Source of the DNA: UBA3069 sp050633465
Lineage (GTDB): Bacteria; Pseudomonadota; Alphaproteobacteria; Rhodobacterales; Rhodobacteraceae
Direction: 5' to 3'
Assembly: GCA_050633465.1 (NCBI GenBank)
Contig: JBOEGO010000002.1
Location: forward strand, 372,001 to 436,000
DNA: 64,000 nt
A model generated the notes under the pieces. That model saw only the letters and a list, made by a program, of their open reading frames with translations, was not told where the DNA came from and did no database searches. Each line of letters starts with the position of its first letter. Positions within the stretch are counted from its first letter, which is position 1. Below are positions 56,463 through 64,000 of the stretch, in pieces. The translations under genes and the position numbers were made by a program.

Positions 56463-58763
56463 TCAGGCCCCCTTGCGCATCGGTTGTGCGCCGTCCAGTT
56501 GCGTGCCGTTCAGATGCGCCATGACCTGTTCACGCGGGCCATCCACGGCCAAACGGCCATTGTTCAGGATCAGCGTGCGGCTGGTCAGCGCCAGAATGGG
56601 CATCCGGTGCGTTGCAATGATCGCCGTGCGGCCCTGCAACCATTCGGTCAGACGCGCCACCAGTGCCGTTTCCAGCGCCTGATCCAGCGCGGCGGTGGGT
56701 TCGTCCAGCAGGCAGATCTGCGGGTTTTGCAGCCACAGACGCGCCCAGCCAATGGATTGGCGTTGGCCAATCGACAGCCCCTGCCCGCTGTCGCGGATTT
56801 CCAGATCCAGCCCCTTGGGGTGGCCGCGCACGAAGCCCCCCAAACCGGCGAAATCCAGCGCTTCCATCAGGCGGTCGTCGTCGCGTTCCAGCATGTTCAG
56901 GTTCAGGTTGTCGCGCAATGTGCCCGCAAACAGGCGCACGTCCTGCCCCAGATACCCGATCAGGCGGCGCAGATCACGCGGTTCGATCTGGGCAATATCG
57001 GTGCCATCCAGCATCACGGTGCCCTTGCCGGGGGCATATAGCCCCGTGAGCAATTTCAACAGGGTGGATTTGCCCGACCCGTTGGCACCCAGAATGGCCA
57101 GATGTTGCCCCGCCGCGATTTTGATCGCGGGCACATCCAGCGTTTGCGCGCCATCATCGTCATAGCGGAAATTCACTTCGCGCAGTTGGTAATCACCGCG
57201 CAGGCTTTCACGGCGCAGGTAATGGCGATCCTCATCCGCGTCTTGCGGCGCATCGGCGATGCCGTCCAGCCCGTCCAATGCGTTTTTGACATTGGACCAG
57301 CGCGCCATGGTGCTGGCCAGTTGGGTCAGCGGTGCCAGCGTGCGCGAGGTCAGAATGCCTGTGGCAATGATCGACCCCACGGTGAATTCGCCCGCGAACA
57401 CCAGATAGGTGCCCATGATCACAGCCGCGACATAGGTCGCCTGTTGCACCCCCTGCGACCAGAATGTCAACATGGACGACAGGCGGCGCTGTTCCGATGA
57501 TTTCAACGCCGAAAGCGCGATCATTTCTGTCCAAAGACGGCGGATGCGATCCTCGGCCCGTTGGGTTTTGACGGTGTCCAGTTCGGTCACCACCTCGTGC
57601 AGCATGCGGCTGGCCTTGGTCGATGCGCCCTGGGTTTCCTGTGTCAGGCGCATCATGCGCTTTTGCAGGAAAAATCCGGGCAGCACCATCAGCACGCCGC
57701 CCGCGACCAGCACCCAAACCACATTGCCCGCGATAGATGCGACCAAAAACAGGAACAGGAAAATGAACGGAATGTCCGTCAGCGACCCCACGGTAGAAGC
57801 AGTGAAAAATTCACGCACCGATCCGAATTCGCGCATGGATGCAAACAGTTGCGAGGGCGAGCGCCCGCGCAGATCCGAACGCATGCCCAACAGGCGGTCC
57901 ATCAGCATTTGCTGCACGCCCAGTTCGATCTGGCGACCTGCGCCATCCATGATCTGGGCGCGGGCGGATTTCAGGAATGCCTCCATCAGCAGGGCCACGA
58001 ATGCGCCCGCCGCCAGCACCCACAGGGTGGCCTCGGATTGGTGCGGGATCACGCGGTCATAGATTTGCAACGAAAACAGCGCCACGGATACGGCCAGAAT
58101 ATTGGCCACGAATGACCCCAATGCGACCTCGCCGAACTGGCGGCGAAAACGGCCGAACTGGCCCCAAAACCAATGCGGCGCTGCCGATTTGGGCGTGTGC
58201 GCGGCGGCGATACGCCCCATCGGGGCCTCGGCGTGGACCAGATGTCCGGTGAAATAGGGGGTGAATTCGGCCAGCGGGATATGGGCGCGATTGTCAGGGC
58301 AGGTGGTGTCATAGATCACCAGATCGCCACGCGATTGTGACAGCACCAGCACGAACTGGCCCGATGTCATCTGGGCAATGGCGGGCCACATATCGGGGGT
58401 CAGCACAGTGGCACGCGCCACCGAAGTATCCAGGCCCACGGCCCGCAAACCACGCGCCAGATTTTGCGGCTGCACGCCCATGCCGCCATCCATGGCATCG
58501 GTGGTCATGGCCTCTAGAATGTCATGGGCCAGCGCATCAATACCCAGAAGTGACGCCAGCACCGACCCCAGTTCGGCACGCGCACGCAACCGTTCATCAA
58601 ACCTGTCGCGGGGCGCATCACCAGGGGCGGTGTTGACGTTGGAAACCACCTGCGGGCGCACCACCTGCGGGCGCGGGCGGGCGTCATTGTTGATGGTCAG
58701 CGAAAGGGGGGGCTTGCCCCCCGCATTTACAGTATTGCCAGAATTGCCTGTGTTGCCGGTCAT
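56463..58763 (-). CDS. Type I secretion ABC exporter with degenerate C39-like domain
   Basis: 766 residues. N-terminal Gly/Asn-rich leader, a C39-like domain (about 60-165) without the catalytic Cys, a six-helix membrane domain (about 200-470), and an NBD: Walker A LAILGANGSGKSTLLKLLTG, signature LSIGQRQSIGWARLWLQ, Walker B ICLLDEPTAALD. The signature is LSIGQ rather than LSGGQ. The C39-like domain presumably binds the substrate as in RTX exporters. It energises secretion of the adhesin downstream-located in the same operon. Starts 4 nt past the TolC-like stop. Confidence 0.92.
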   Translation of the reverse strand: MTGNTGNSGNTVNAGGKPPLSLTINNDARPRPQVVRPQVVSNVNTAPGDAPRDRFDERLRARAELGSVLASLLGIDALAHDILEAMTTDAMDGGMGVQPQNLARGLRAVGLDTSVARATVLTPDMWPAIAQMTSGQFVLVLSQSRGDLVIYDTTCPDNRAHIPLAEFTPYFTGHLVHAEAPMGRIAAAHTPKSAAPHWFWGQFGRFRRQFGEVALGSFVANILAVSVALFSLQIYDRVIPHQSEATLWVLAAGAFVALLMEAFLKSARAQIMDGAGRQIELGVQQMLMDRLLGMRSDLRGRSPSQLFASMREFGSVREFFTASTVGSLTDIPFIFLFLFLVASIAGNVVWVLVAGGVLMVLPGFFLQKRMMRLTQETQGASTKASRMLHEVVTELDTVKTQRAEDRIRRLWTEMIALSALKSSEQRRLSSMLTFWSQGVQQATYVAAVIMGTYLVFAGEFTVGSIIATGILTSRTLAPLTQLASTMARWSNVKNALDGLDGIADAPQDADEDRHYLRRESLRGDYQLREVNFRYDDDGAQTLDVPAIKIAAGQHLAILGANGSGKSTLLKLLTGLYAPGKGTVMLDGTDIAQIEPRDLRRLIGYLGQDVRLFAGTLRDNLNLNMLERDDDRLMEALDFAGLGGFVRGHPKGLDLEIRDSGQGLSIGQRQSIGWARLWLQNPQICLLDEPTAALDQALETALVARLTEWLQGRTAIIATHRMPILALTSRTLILNNGRLAVDGPREQVMAHLNGTQLDGAQPMRKGA

Positions 58764-58767
58764 GCCG

Positions 58768-60084
58768 TCAAATCTCGCTTCCGTCGGCCAAAAGCCCCAG
58801 TTCCTGTGCGATTTCCAACCGCGACAGCACGGCGCGGTATTTCAACTGCACCTCGTTTTGCTGCGCAGAGGCAAAGGTTTCGTAAACCCCGACCACATCC
58901 ATCACCTGCCGTTGACCGGCGTCATACTGGCTCTGGAACAGGTCCAGGTTTTGCTTGGCCTGCGCGGTCAGTTTCTGCGCCTCGACCGCCTGACGTTCGG
59001 CGGCCTGCGCTTCGCTTTGCAGGCGGGCCAGACGGCGGTTTGCCTCCTCCACCGCTTGGGAGACCTTGCGCCCTGCCCCTTCTTTTGCGGCTTCGATCGC
59101 CTTGAGGCTGGCACCGGTCCCAAACCCGATTGGGGTATCCGACCCCGCGGTCAACGTCGGACCAGAGGAATTGGAACCAGCCGTGGCCGACACGCCCAAT
59201 CCTGGCAGATGACCGGCGCGGGCAATCACAGCTTCGGCGATGGCGCGTTCTTTTTCGGCCTCGGCCAGCATCACCGACAGCGGCTGCGCCGCATCGGCGC
59301 GCACCGAAACGCCCGACATTCCCGACACGCCGTTCAACTTGCGCACCGACATGGCGTTCAGCTCGGCGAATGATGCGCCTGCGGTTTCGGTTTGGGCGTT
59401 CTGGTTCGACCGGATTTCCGCCAGTTTCTGGCGCAGAACATTCAGATCGGACATATCGGAAACACCGCCTTTGACACGCTCCTCCATGATCCATTCAAAA
59501 TGGCTCATGTCCTTGAACGAGGCCTGCGACAGCGCCGCGCGTTCGCGGGCCTGCTGTGCGGTGATGTATAGGGACAGGGCGGTATAGACGCGTTCATTGC
59601 TGTCTTGCGCCAGCACCACGGCGGCCACTTCGACATCGGCCTTGGCGAAATCGCGTTCGGCCTTTTTGCGGCCATGATCGAACAACACCTGATCCAGCAC
59701 GATGGATGCCACAACCGCGCCAAGGCTGGTCAGGCTGATCGAGGGGCCAATGGTGGGCAGCCAGTTTTTGGAACGCGCCTCGGCGCGCAAACGTGCGGCG
59801 CGCAATTCGGATTCAGCCGACCGGCTGTTGGCGGCCATCACCGATGTCGCCACCTGATCAAAACTGCCCCCGTTCGGCAGCACCGACTGGCGCGCCTGAA
59901 GCCCGGAAATGATAACAGACTGCGACGCTTCTTTTTCGCGTGCAGTCAATGTGGATGTCGGATCTGAGGATTTGAAGCGTGACACCTCGTTGCCGTCCCC
60001 GCCGGGCAGCGACATGCACCCCGCCAGCGACATAGATGTAATCAATAGAAAACCACGCGTGGAAAAACCGATAAACTGCCCCAT
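58768..60084 (-). CDS. TolC-family outer-membrane efflux/secretion protein (lipoprotein)
   Basis: 438 residues with two OEP repeats (for example LDQVLFDHGRKKAERDFAKA and LFQSQYDAGQRQVMDVVGVY). The N-terminus MGQFIGFSTRGFLLITSMSL then AGC is a lipoprotein signal, acceptor Cys23. Lipidated TolC homologues (OprM type) are known. It provides the outer-membrane conduit for the adhesin exporter. It is preceded by the adhesin gene with a hairpin in the 95-bp gap. Confidence 0.9.
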   Translation of the reverse strand: MGQFIGFSTRGFLLITSMSLAGCMSLPGGDGNEVSRFKSSDPTSTLTAREKEASQSVIISGLQARQSVLPNGGSFDQVATSVMAANSRSAESELRAARLRAEARSKNWLPTIGPSISLTSLGAVVASIVLDQVLFDHGRKKAERDFAKADVEVAAVVLAQDSNERVYTALSLYITAQQARERAALSQASFKDMSHFEWIMEERVKGGVSDMSDLNVLRQKLAEIRSNQNAQTETAGASFAELNAMSVRKLNGVSGMSGVSVRADAAQPLSVMLAEAEKERAIAEAVIARAGHLPGLGVSATAGSNSSGPTLTAGSDTPIGFGTGASLKAIEAAKEGAGRKVSQAVEEANRRLARLQSEAQAAERQAVEAQKLTAQAKQNLDLFQSQYDAGQRQVMDVVGVYETFASAQQNEVQLKYRAVLSRLEIAQELGLLADGSEI

Positions 60085-60133
60085 GGACCGCCCCTTATAT
60101 ATGGTGCTTGTCGTTGTATTTATTATATTTTTG

Positions 60134-60173
60134 GGTGGCGCGAGGGAGGTGCCTGTTCCGCCCCCGCGCCGCC
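60134..60173 (-). terminator. Intercistronic hairpin between adhesin and TolC-like gene
   Basis: GGTGGCGCGAGGG (60134-60146) pairs with CCCCCGCGCCGCC (60161-60173), 13 positions with one G-U pair and one mismatch. It lies 7 nt past the adhesin stop. On the minus strand it is followed by an A-rich tract rather than T's, so it is a stabiliser or attenuator more than a strict terminator. It could reduce transporter expression relative to the adhesin. Confidence 0.6.
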
Positions 60174-60179
60174 AGTAAT

Positions 60180-63100
60180 TTAGATGATCGGTGTGCTGAT
60201 CTGGATGTCGTCATCGACAACCAGCGTGGCGCCGCCAACCGCGTAAACATCATAGGTCTGGCCATCAATCACCTGCGTCTGGCCCGTGGCCGTGCCGCCA
60301 TTGATGGTGATTTGATCGTCATGCCCGCCATGCACCGTCAGGGTGTCGCTGTTGGACGACAGGGCGGTAATCGTCGCCTCGTCAATCGTCAGCGTGCTTT
60401 CTTCGGCGAATTGCAGGTCCAGATTTTCGATCTGGTGGACCGACAGGTTGGGGTTGTTCAGGTCCACAACCGATGTGGTCGTGTCATCCAGCACCAGATA
60501 GGTGCCCGATGTGTTGCCCGCATCATCGGTGGCTTCCACCACCAGATGCGACCCGTCGGGGATGGTCGGGGTGAAACCGAAAATGGTATCCCCCATGAAA
60601 TCGGTGCCATCGCCGCCCACCTGATTGGTCTGACCCGTTGTTGTGTGGACCTCGTATACCGACAGATCGTCGCCGTTATCATCAACCGAAATCGCGCTAT
60701 AGCCCGACAATTCGCGGGTATAGGATGCAATGGTCGGCCCACCGGGCGCATCGGTGTCCACCGCAACCGCATCGGTAATGCTGTCGGTGTTGCCCGCCGC
60801 ATCCGTCGCATAAACGGTATAGGATGCGTCATAGGTGCCGGTGCGGAAGGCCGTTGCCGGAACATTCGCCGTCCAGTTGCCCGCTGCATCCACCGTGGCC
60901 GCCACCTGGGTGCCGTCGAAATCAACCATGACGGTTGATCCCTCTTCGACCTGGCCGCGCAGGACCACGCCGTCGGATGCCTCGGCTGCGTTGACCACAT
61001 CGTCGCCCTCAACCGGAGTGGCGGAGGTTGTCAGGCGGCTGACCAGCGTATCCACATCGAAATCGTCGCTGACGGTCGCGGTGTTTCCCGCTGCATCGGT
61101 CGCGTTGACGGTGACGGTGACGTTTTGTTCACCCGTGGGCAGGGCCGTGGCCGGAATGCCCGCCGTCCAGTTGCCCGCGCCATCCACCGTGGCCGCGACG
61201 GTGGTGCCATTCACGGTCAGGTTGACGGTGGAACCGGGTTCAACCGTGCCGGTCATGATCACGCCATCTGATGCTTCGGCCGCATTGACCACATTGTCGC
61301 CCTCAACCGGATTGGTCGAGGTGGCAAAATTGGTCACAACCGTATCAATCGCCACGCTGCCCGTAACGCTGCGGCTGTTGCCCGCGGCGTCGGTGGTGGA
61401 TGCGGTGATAACGGCCGCCGAGGTATCAGCCGGAATTTCAACCGTCGTGAAACCCGCCTGCCAGTTGCCCGACTGATCGGTGACCACGGTGCGTGTGCCC
61501 GTGCCGAATTTCACGGTCACAATCGCGCCCGCGTCAGAGGTGCCATACAGGATCACACCGTCCGATGCTTCGGCCATGTTGATGGTGCCGTCGCCTTCGA
61601 TCGGTTGGCTGGACAGGGCCAGCGAATTGGCCACGGTATCCACTGTGACACTGCTGTTCACGGTATCGACGTTGCCCGCCGCATCGGTCGATGTGGCCGA
61701 CAGGGTGACAGCGCGTTCACCGCGCGGGATTTCCGCACCCGAATAGGTCACTGTCCAGTTGCCGTTTGCGTCAACAGTTGCGGCGCGGCTCATGCCATCC
61801 AGCGTCACGGTGACGGTGGAACCTGGCTCGGTGGTGCCGTTCAGAACCAGACCCGCCTCTGCTTCGGCGGCGTTGATCACCTGATCCGCCCCGCCTGCAT
61901 TGTTTGTCATGGCAAAGTTGCGCACCAGCGTATCCACCGGAATGCTGCCCGACGCGGTCGAGCTGTTGCCAGATGCATCTGTGGCCACGGCGCTGACTGC
62001 GGCCATGGTTTCGCCCGTCGGAATGGCCGAGGACGGGAAATTCGCGCTCCAGCTGCCATCGGCGCCCACGGTGGCCATCAGGGACGTGGTGCCCATGGTG
62101 ACCACAACGCTGGACCCTGCTTCGGCGGTGCCGGTCAGGATCACACCATCGGATGCTTCGGCAAAGTTGATGGTGCCGTCGCCTTCGACACCGGCGGTGT
62201 TGATAGTGACCGAGGATTCAGTGTCGATGTTCAGGCTGCTGTTGGCCGTGGTGATATTGCCCGCACCATCGGTGGCGGTGGCGATCACCGGCAGGGTCAT
62301 GGTGCCCTGGGGCACTTCGACTGCGGTATAGGTCACGGTCCATGTGCCATCAGCGGCCACCGTGGCCTGACGGGTGATTTCGCCCATCTTGACCGATACG
62401 GTTGATCCCGCTTCGGCGGTGCCTGTCAGGGTCACGCCCTGTGCGGCCTCGGCTGCGTTGATGATGCCATCGGCGCCGCCATTGCCACCATTGATCGCAA
62501 CCGACCCGATTGTATCCACACGGAAGCTTTCGGTCACGGAGCTGGCGTTGCCTGCCGCATCCACGGTGGATGCGGTGACATCAACGTCATATTCACCGGG
62601 TGCCAGCGTGCTGAAATCAACCGACCAAGTGCCATCGGCGGCCACGGTTGCGGTTTGGGTCATGCTCTGCACCGTCACGGTCATGGTTGCACCCGCTGTC
62701 GAGGTGCCGGTGATGGTCACGCCATCTGCGGCCTCGGCTGCGTTAACCACGCCGTCGCCCTCGATGCTGGATGCATTGATGGTGATGTCATGGGGCACCG
62801 TATCGACAACCAACACATCGGTGTAGGTTTCGGAATTGCCGTATTGATCGGTCGCCGTAACGGAAATTTCCGTTTCATATTCGCCCGTTACGATCTCTTC
62901 ACGGGTGTAGCTGACAGACCATGTGCCATCTTCACCCACGGTCAATTCGCGGATCGCCCCGCCACAAACCACAACCAGATCGGCCCCCGGTTCGGATGTG
63001 CCGGAAATATCCACACCGTCGGAATGATCCTCGGCATTGACCACAACACCTGTGGATTGCGTCCCATCGGTGAATTCGACCTCGGGCGCAGTGGTGTCGA

Positions 63101-63923
63101 TCAGGATGTTCGGGCCGTCCAGATCGGTTTCGGTGCCATTGGGTTCGACCACATGCACACGCACGTCATATTCGCCATCGGTGGGGAATGTGTCGCCCTC
63201 GAACGTGACACCCCAGTTGCCTGCCTGATCGGAATGGGTAACCAGCGTCTGATTGCCGATCACCACCTCTACTTCGGAGTCAGGATCAGCCGTGCCGGTG
63301 ATTTCAATTTTGGGATCGTCGCCGCCGGTGATGACGACCATGCCATCCTCGTTCACGGTGGGTGCGACATAGGTGCTGCCACCGCCGCCACCGCCACCGT
63401 CGCCGCCACCGCCGCCAGCGATCACTGCCGCGCCAGCCGCTGCCGCTGCGCCCGCACCCCAAAGGCCGGAACCCGCCAACAGGCCCGCGCCCAGCATCGA
63501 CACCTCGTCATCGCCTGCGCGGCCCGCAAAATCGGGGCCCATCACATGGCCATCATCGACGAAAATCAACTCTTCGGTCGGGCTCCACTTGCCCCACTCT
63601 TCGGTCGGACCGTATTGCGCATAAAGCGTGCCGCCGTCACCTTCGACCAGGGTCACCTCGTTCAGGAAACCGCCCGCCGAAATGAACAGCCGCGCGCCGT
63701 CACTGGTGAAATAGTTTTCCAGAACAACCGTGCGGCCATCCGCCAGCACGACCTGCAGGTCATTGCCGCTGCGCTGATAGGCGCTGACATCGAACTGACG
63801 CAAATGGAGTGAAATTTCGGATCCGCTGGCAACATCCACCGTGGTGGTGGAATTGTTTGCCGCTACTTCACCGCGCTGAACTGCGCCCATACCTGTACGG
63901 ACGACGAAATCGATCGCCTTCAT
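60180..63923 (-). CDS. BapA-like large adhesin with tandem Ig-like repeats, type I secreted
   Basis: 1247 residues, no signal peptide. Residues 1-145 form a BapA-type prefix domain (SEISLHLRQFDVSAYQRSGN, DLQVVLADGRTVVLENYF). An Ala/Gly-rich linker (146-182) includes a poly-Gly run, then nine bacterial Ig-like repeats (188-1056) and a degenerate tenth precede a C-terminal region (about 1150-1247, LTVHGGHDDQITINGGTATG) expected to carry the T1SS signal. Repeats 3-9 are about 97 residues each with EGDG..NAAEA.DGV..TGT and DAAGN..S...VDT. The single Cys (320) fits secretion. Heads an operon with TolC, ABC and HlyD. Confidence 0.9.
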   Translation of the reverse strand: MKAIDFVVRTGMGAVQRGEVAANNSTTTVDVASGSEISLHLRQFDVSAYQRSGNDLQVVLADGRTVVLENYFTSDGARLFISAGGFLNEVTLVEGDGGTLYAQYGPTEEWGKWSPTEELIFVDDGHVMGPDFAGRAGDDEVSMLGAGLLAGSGLWGAGAAAAAGAAVIAGGGGGDGGGGGGGSTYVAPTVNEDGMVVITGGDDPKIEITGTADPDSEVEVVIGNQTLVTHSDQAGNWGVTFEGDTFPTDGEYDVRVHVVEPNGTETDLDGPNILIDTTAPEVEFTDGTQSTGVVVNAEDHSDGVDISGTSEPGADLVVVCGGAIRELTVGEDGTWSVSYTREEIVTGEYETEISVTATDQYGNSETYTDVLVVDTVPHDITINASSIEGDGVVNAAEAADGVTITGTSTAGATMTVTVQSMTQTATVAADGTWSVDFSTLAPGEYDVDVTASTVDAAGNASSVTESFRVDTIGSVAINGGNGGADGIINAAEAAQGVTLTGTAEAGSTVSVKMGEITRQATVAADGTWTVTYTAVEVPQGTMTLPVIATATDGAGNITTANSSLNIDTESSVTINTAGVEGDGTINFAEASDGVILTGTAEAGSSVVVTMGTTSLMATVGADGSWSANFPSSAIPTGETMAAVSAVATDASGNSSTASGSIPVDTLVRNFAMTNNAGGADQVINAAEAEAGLVLNGTTEPGSTVTVTLDGMSRAATVDANGNWTVTYSGAEIPRGERAVTLSATSTDAAGNVDTVNSSVTVDTVANSLALSSQPIEGDGTINMAEASDGVILYGTSDAGAIVTVKFGTGTRTVVTDQSGNWQAGFTTVEIPADTSAAVITASTTDAAGNSRSVTGSVAIDTVVTNFATSTNPVEGDNVVNAAEASDGVIMTGTVEPGSTVNLTVNGTTVAATVDGAGNWTAGIPATALPTGEQNVTVTVNATDAAGNTATVSDDFDVDTLVSRLTTSATPVEGDDVVNAAEASDGVVLRGQVEEGSTVMVDFDGTQVAATVDAAGNWTANVPATAFRTGTYDASYTVYATDAAGNTDSITDAVAVDTDAPGGPTIASYTRELSGYSAISVDDNGDDLSVYEVHTTTGQTNQVGGDGTDFMGDTIFGFTPTIPDGSHLVVEATDDAGNTSGTYLVLDDTTTSVVDLNNPNLSVHQIENLDLQFAEESTLTIDEATITALSSNSDTLTVHGGHDDQITINGGTATGQTQVIDGQTYDVYAVGGATLVVDDDIQISTPII
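60756..62801 (-). repeat. Seven diverged 291-bp tandem coding repeats in the adhesin
   Basis: DNA encoding Ig-like repeats 3-9 (residues 375-1056). Units of about 97 codons share the positions EGD(G/N)..(V/I)N.AEA and DAAGN, with third-position divergence between copies. Copy number may vary between strains through recombination. Confidence 0.75.
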
Positions 63924-64000
63924 GATAACACCGCTCTACCTCTGGGGCTGCTTTATTGCTGCCCCGTTTTTATTGATGCCCCCTAATTAGCGCTTTTTTG

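Noticed and set aside
60756..62801. Possible CRISPR array
   Set aside because: Spacing is about 291 bp and the repeats are protein-coding Ig-like units; no short direct repeats with unique spacers exist anywhere in the window.
60108..63812. Several long plus-strand frames opposite the adhesin
   Set aside because: They arise from the repetitive, GC-rich adhesin coding sequence read in antisense.
1..64000. tRNA or rRNA genes
   Set aside because: I found no T-loop/acceptor combination in the intergenic gaps; only rnpB is a recognisable structural RNA.
1..64000. Prophage, transposon or genomic island borders
   Set aside because: No integrase, transposase, phage structural gene or flanking direct repeat is visible; the dispersed repeats have no gene of their own.
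63924..64000. GGGGC...GCCCC hairpin with T-run at the right edge
   Set aside because: Only a 5-bp stem with a long loop; it is probably the adhesin leader or promoter region and too weak to call a terminator.

Overview
The window reads as chromosomal DNA of a marine-type alphaproteobacterium of the order Rhodobacterales (Roseobacter/Rhodobacter group). The evidence is the high GC content, a propionyl-CoA carboxylase locus with a PccR/ScfR-type regulator, a betICBA plus choXWV choline module, a DUF1127 micro-protein, and small lipoproteins typical of the group. The genus cannot be fixed from the sequence. Genes are dense, often overlap by ATGA, and look intact. I see no tRNA, CRISPR array, prophage, transposase or integrase. 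The only structural RNA I can support is rnpB.

Layout. (1) 1-8562: the minus-strand pcc locus runs from pccB through six small conserved or unknown genes to the start of pccA. A plus-strand Bcr/CflA exporter and the regulator pccR follow; pccB and pccR carry related GCAAA-rich palindromes upstream. (2) 8.6-9.9 kb: hemerythrin-like protein and secreted thermonuclease. (3) 10.0-18.4 kb: choline catabolism (betI-betC-betB-betA, minus) divergent from choline uptake (choX-choW-choV, plus), with a BetI-like operator between them and a hairpin with a G-quadruplex loop between betB and betA. (4) 18.5-31.3 kb: housekeeping and transport genes (DMT and LysE exporters, YebC, a glycosyltransferase-like protein, an SLC13 permease, YmdB, 5-FTHF cyclo-ligase, MgtE), two convergent purine deaminases (guanine and 8-oxoguanine), hisN and a PraR-like XRE regulator. 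(5) 31.6-39.0 kb: quinone oxidoreductase, LysR regulator divergent from a DUF1127 gene, Bax-inhibitor-1, VIT-family transporter, rpmG, a TerB-like protein, and a ClpP-fold peptidase coupled to a coiled-coil membrane protein. (6) 39.1-46.0 kb: rnpB, ampD, an excalibur-type lipoprotein, gatA-gatC, a ceramidase-like membrane protein, a UPF0173 hydrolase, tadA and rluB.

(7) 46.1-53.3 kb is the most interesting stretch. It is a one-strand array: a 27-residue membrane peptide, XpaC-like, TelA-like, a DUF2927 lipoprotein, an Old Yellow Enzyme, an SPFH-GYF protein, an unknown protein and a double zinc-ribbon membrane protein. Most junctions overlap or are under 50 nt. It combines toxic-anion-resistance genes with the SPFH and zinc-ribbon partners known from the Bacillus pspA-ydjGHI envelope-stress operon, but lacks PspA. 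A nitroreductase and dtd continue the array. (8) 54.4-64.0 kb: an inverted pair of a dispersed intergenic repeat, a PhnA-like protein, then a complete type I secretion operon (Ig-repeat adhesin, TolC-like, ABC exporter, HlyD-like) on the minus strand.

The window therefore links short-chain acyl-CoA metabolism, osmoprotectant acquisition, purine repair and salvage, envelope stress handling and surface adhesion.
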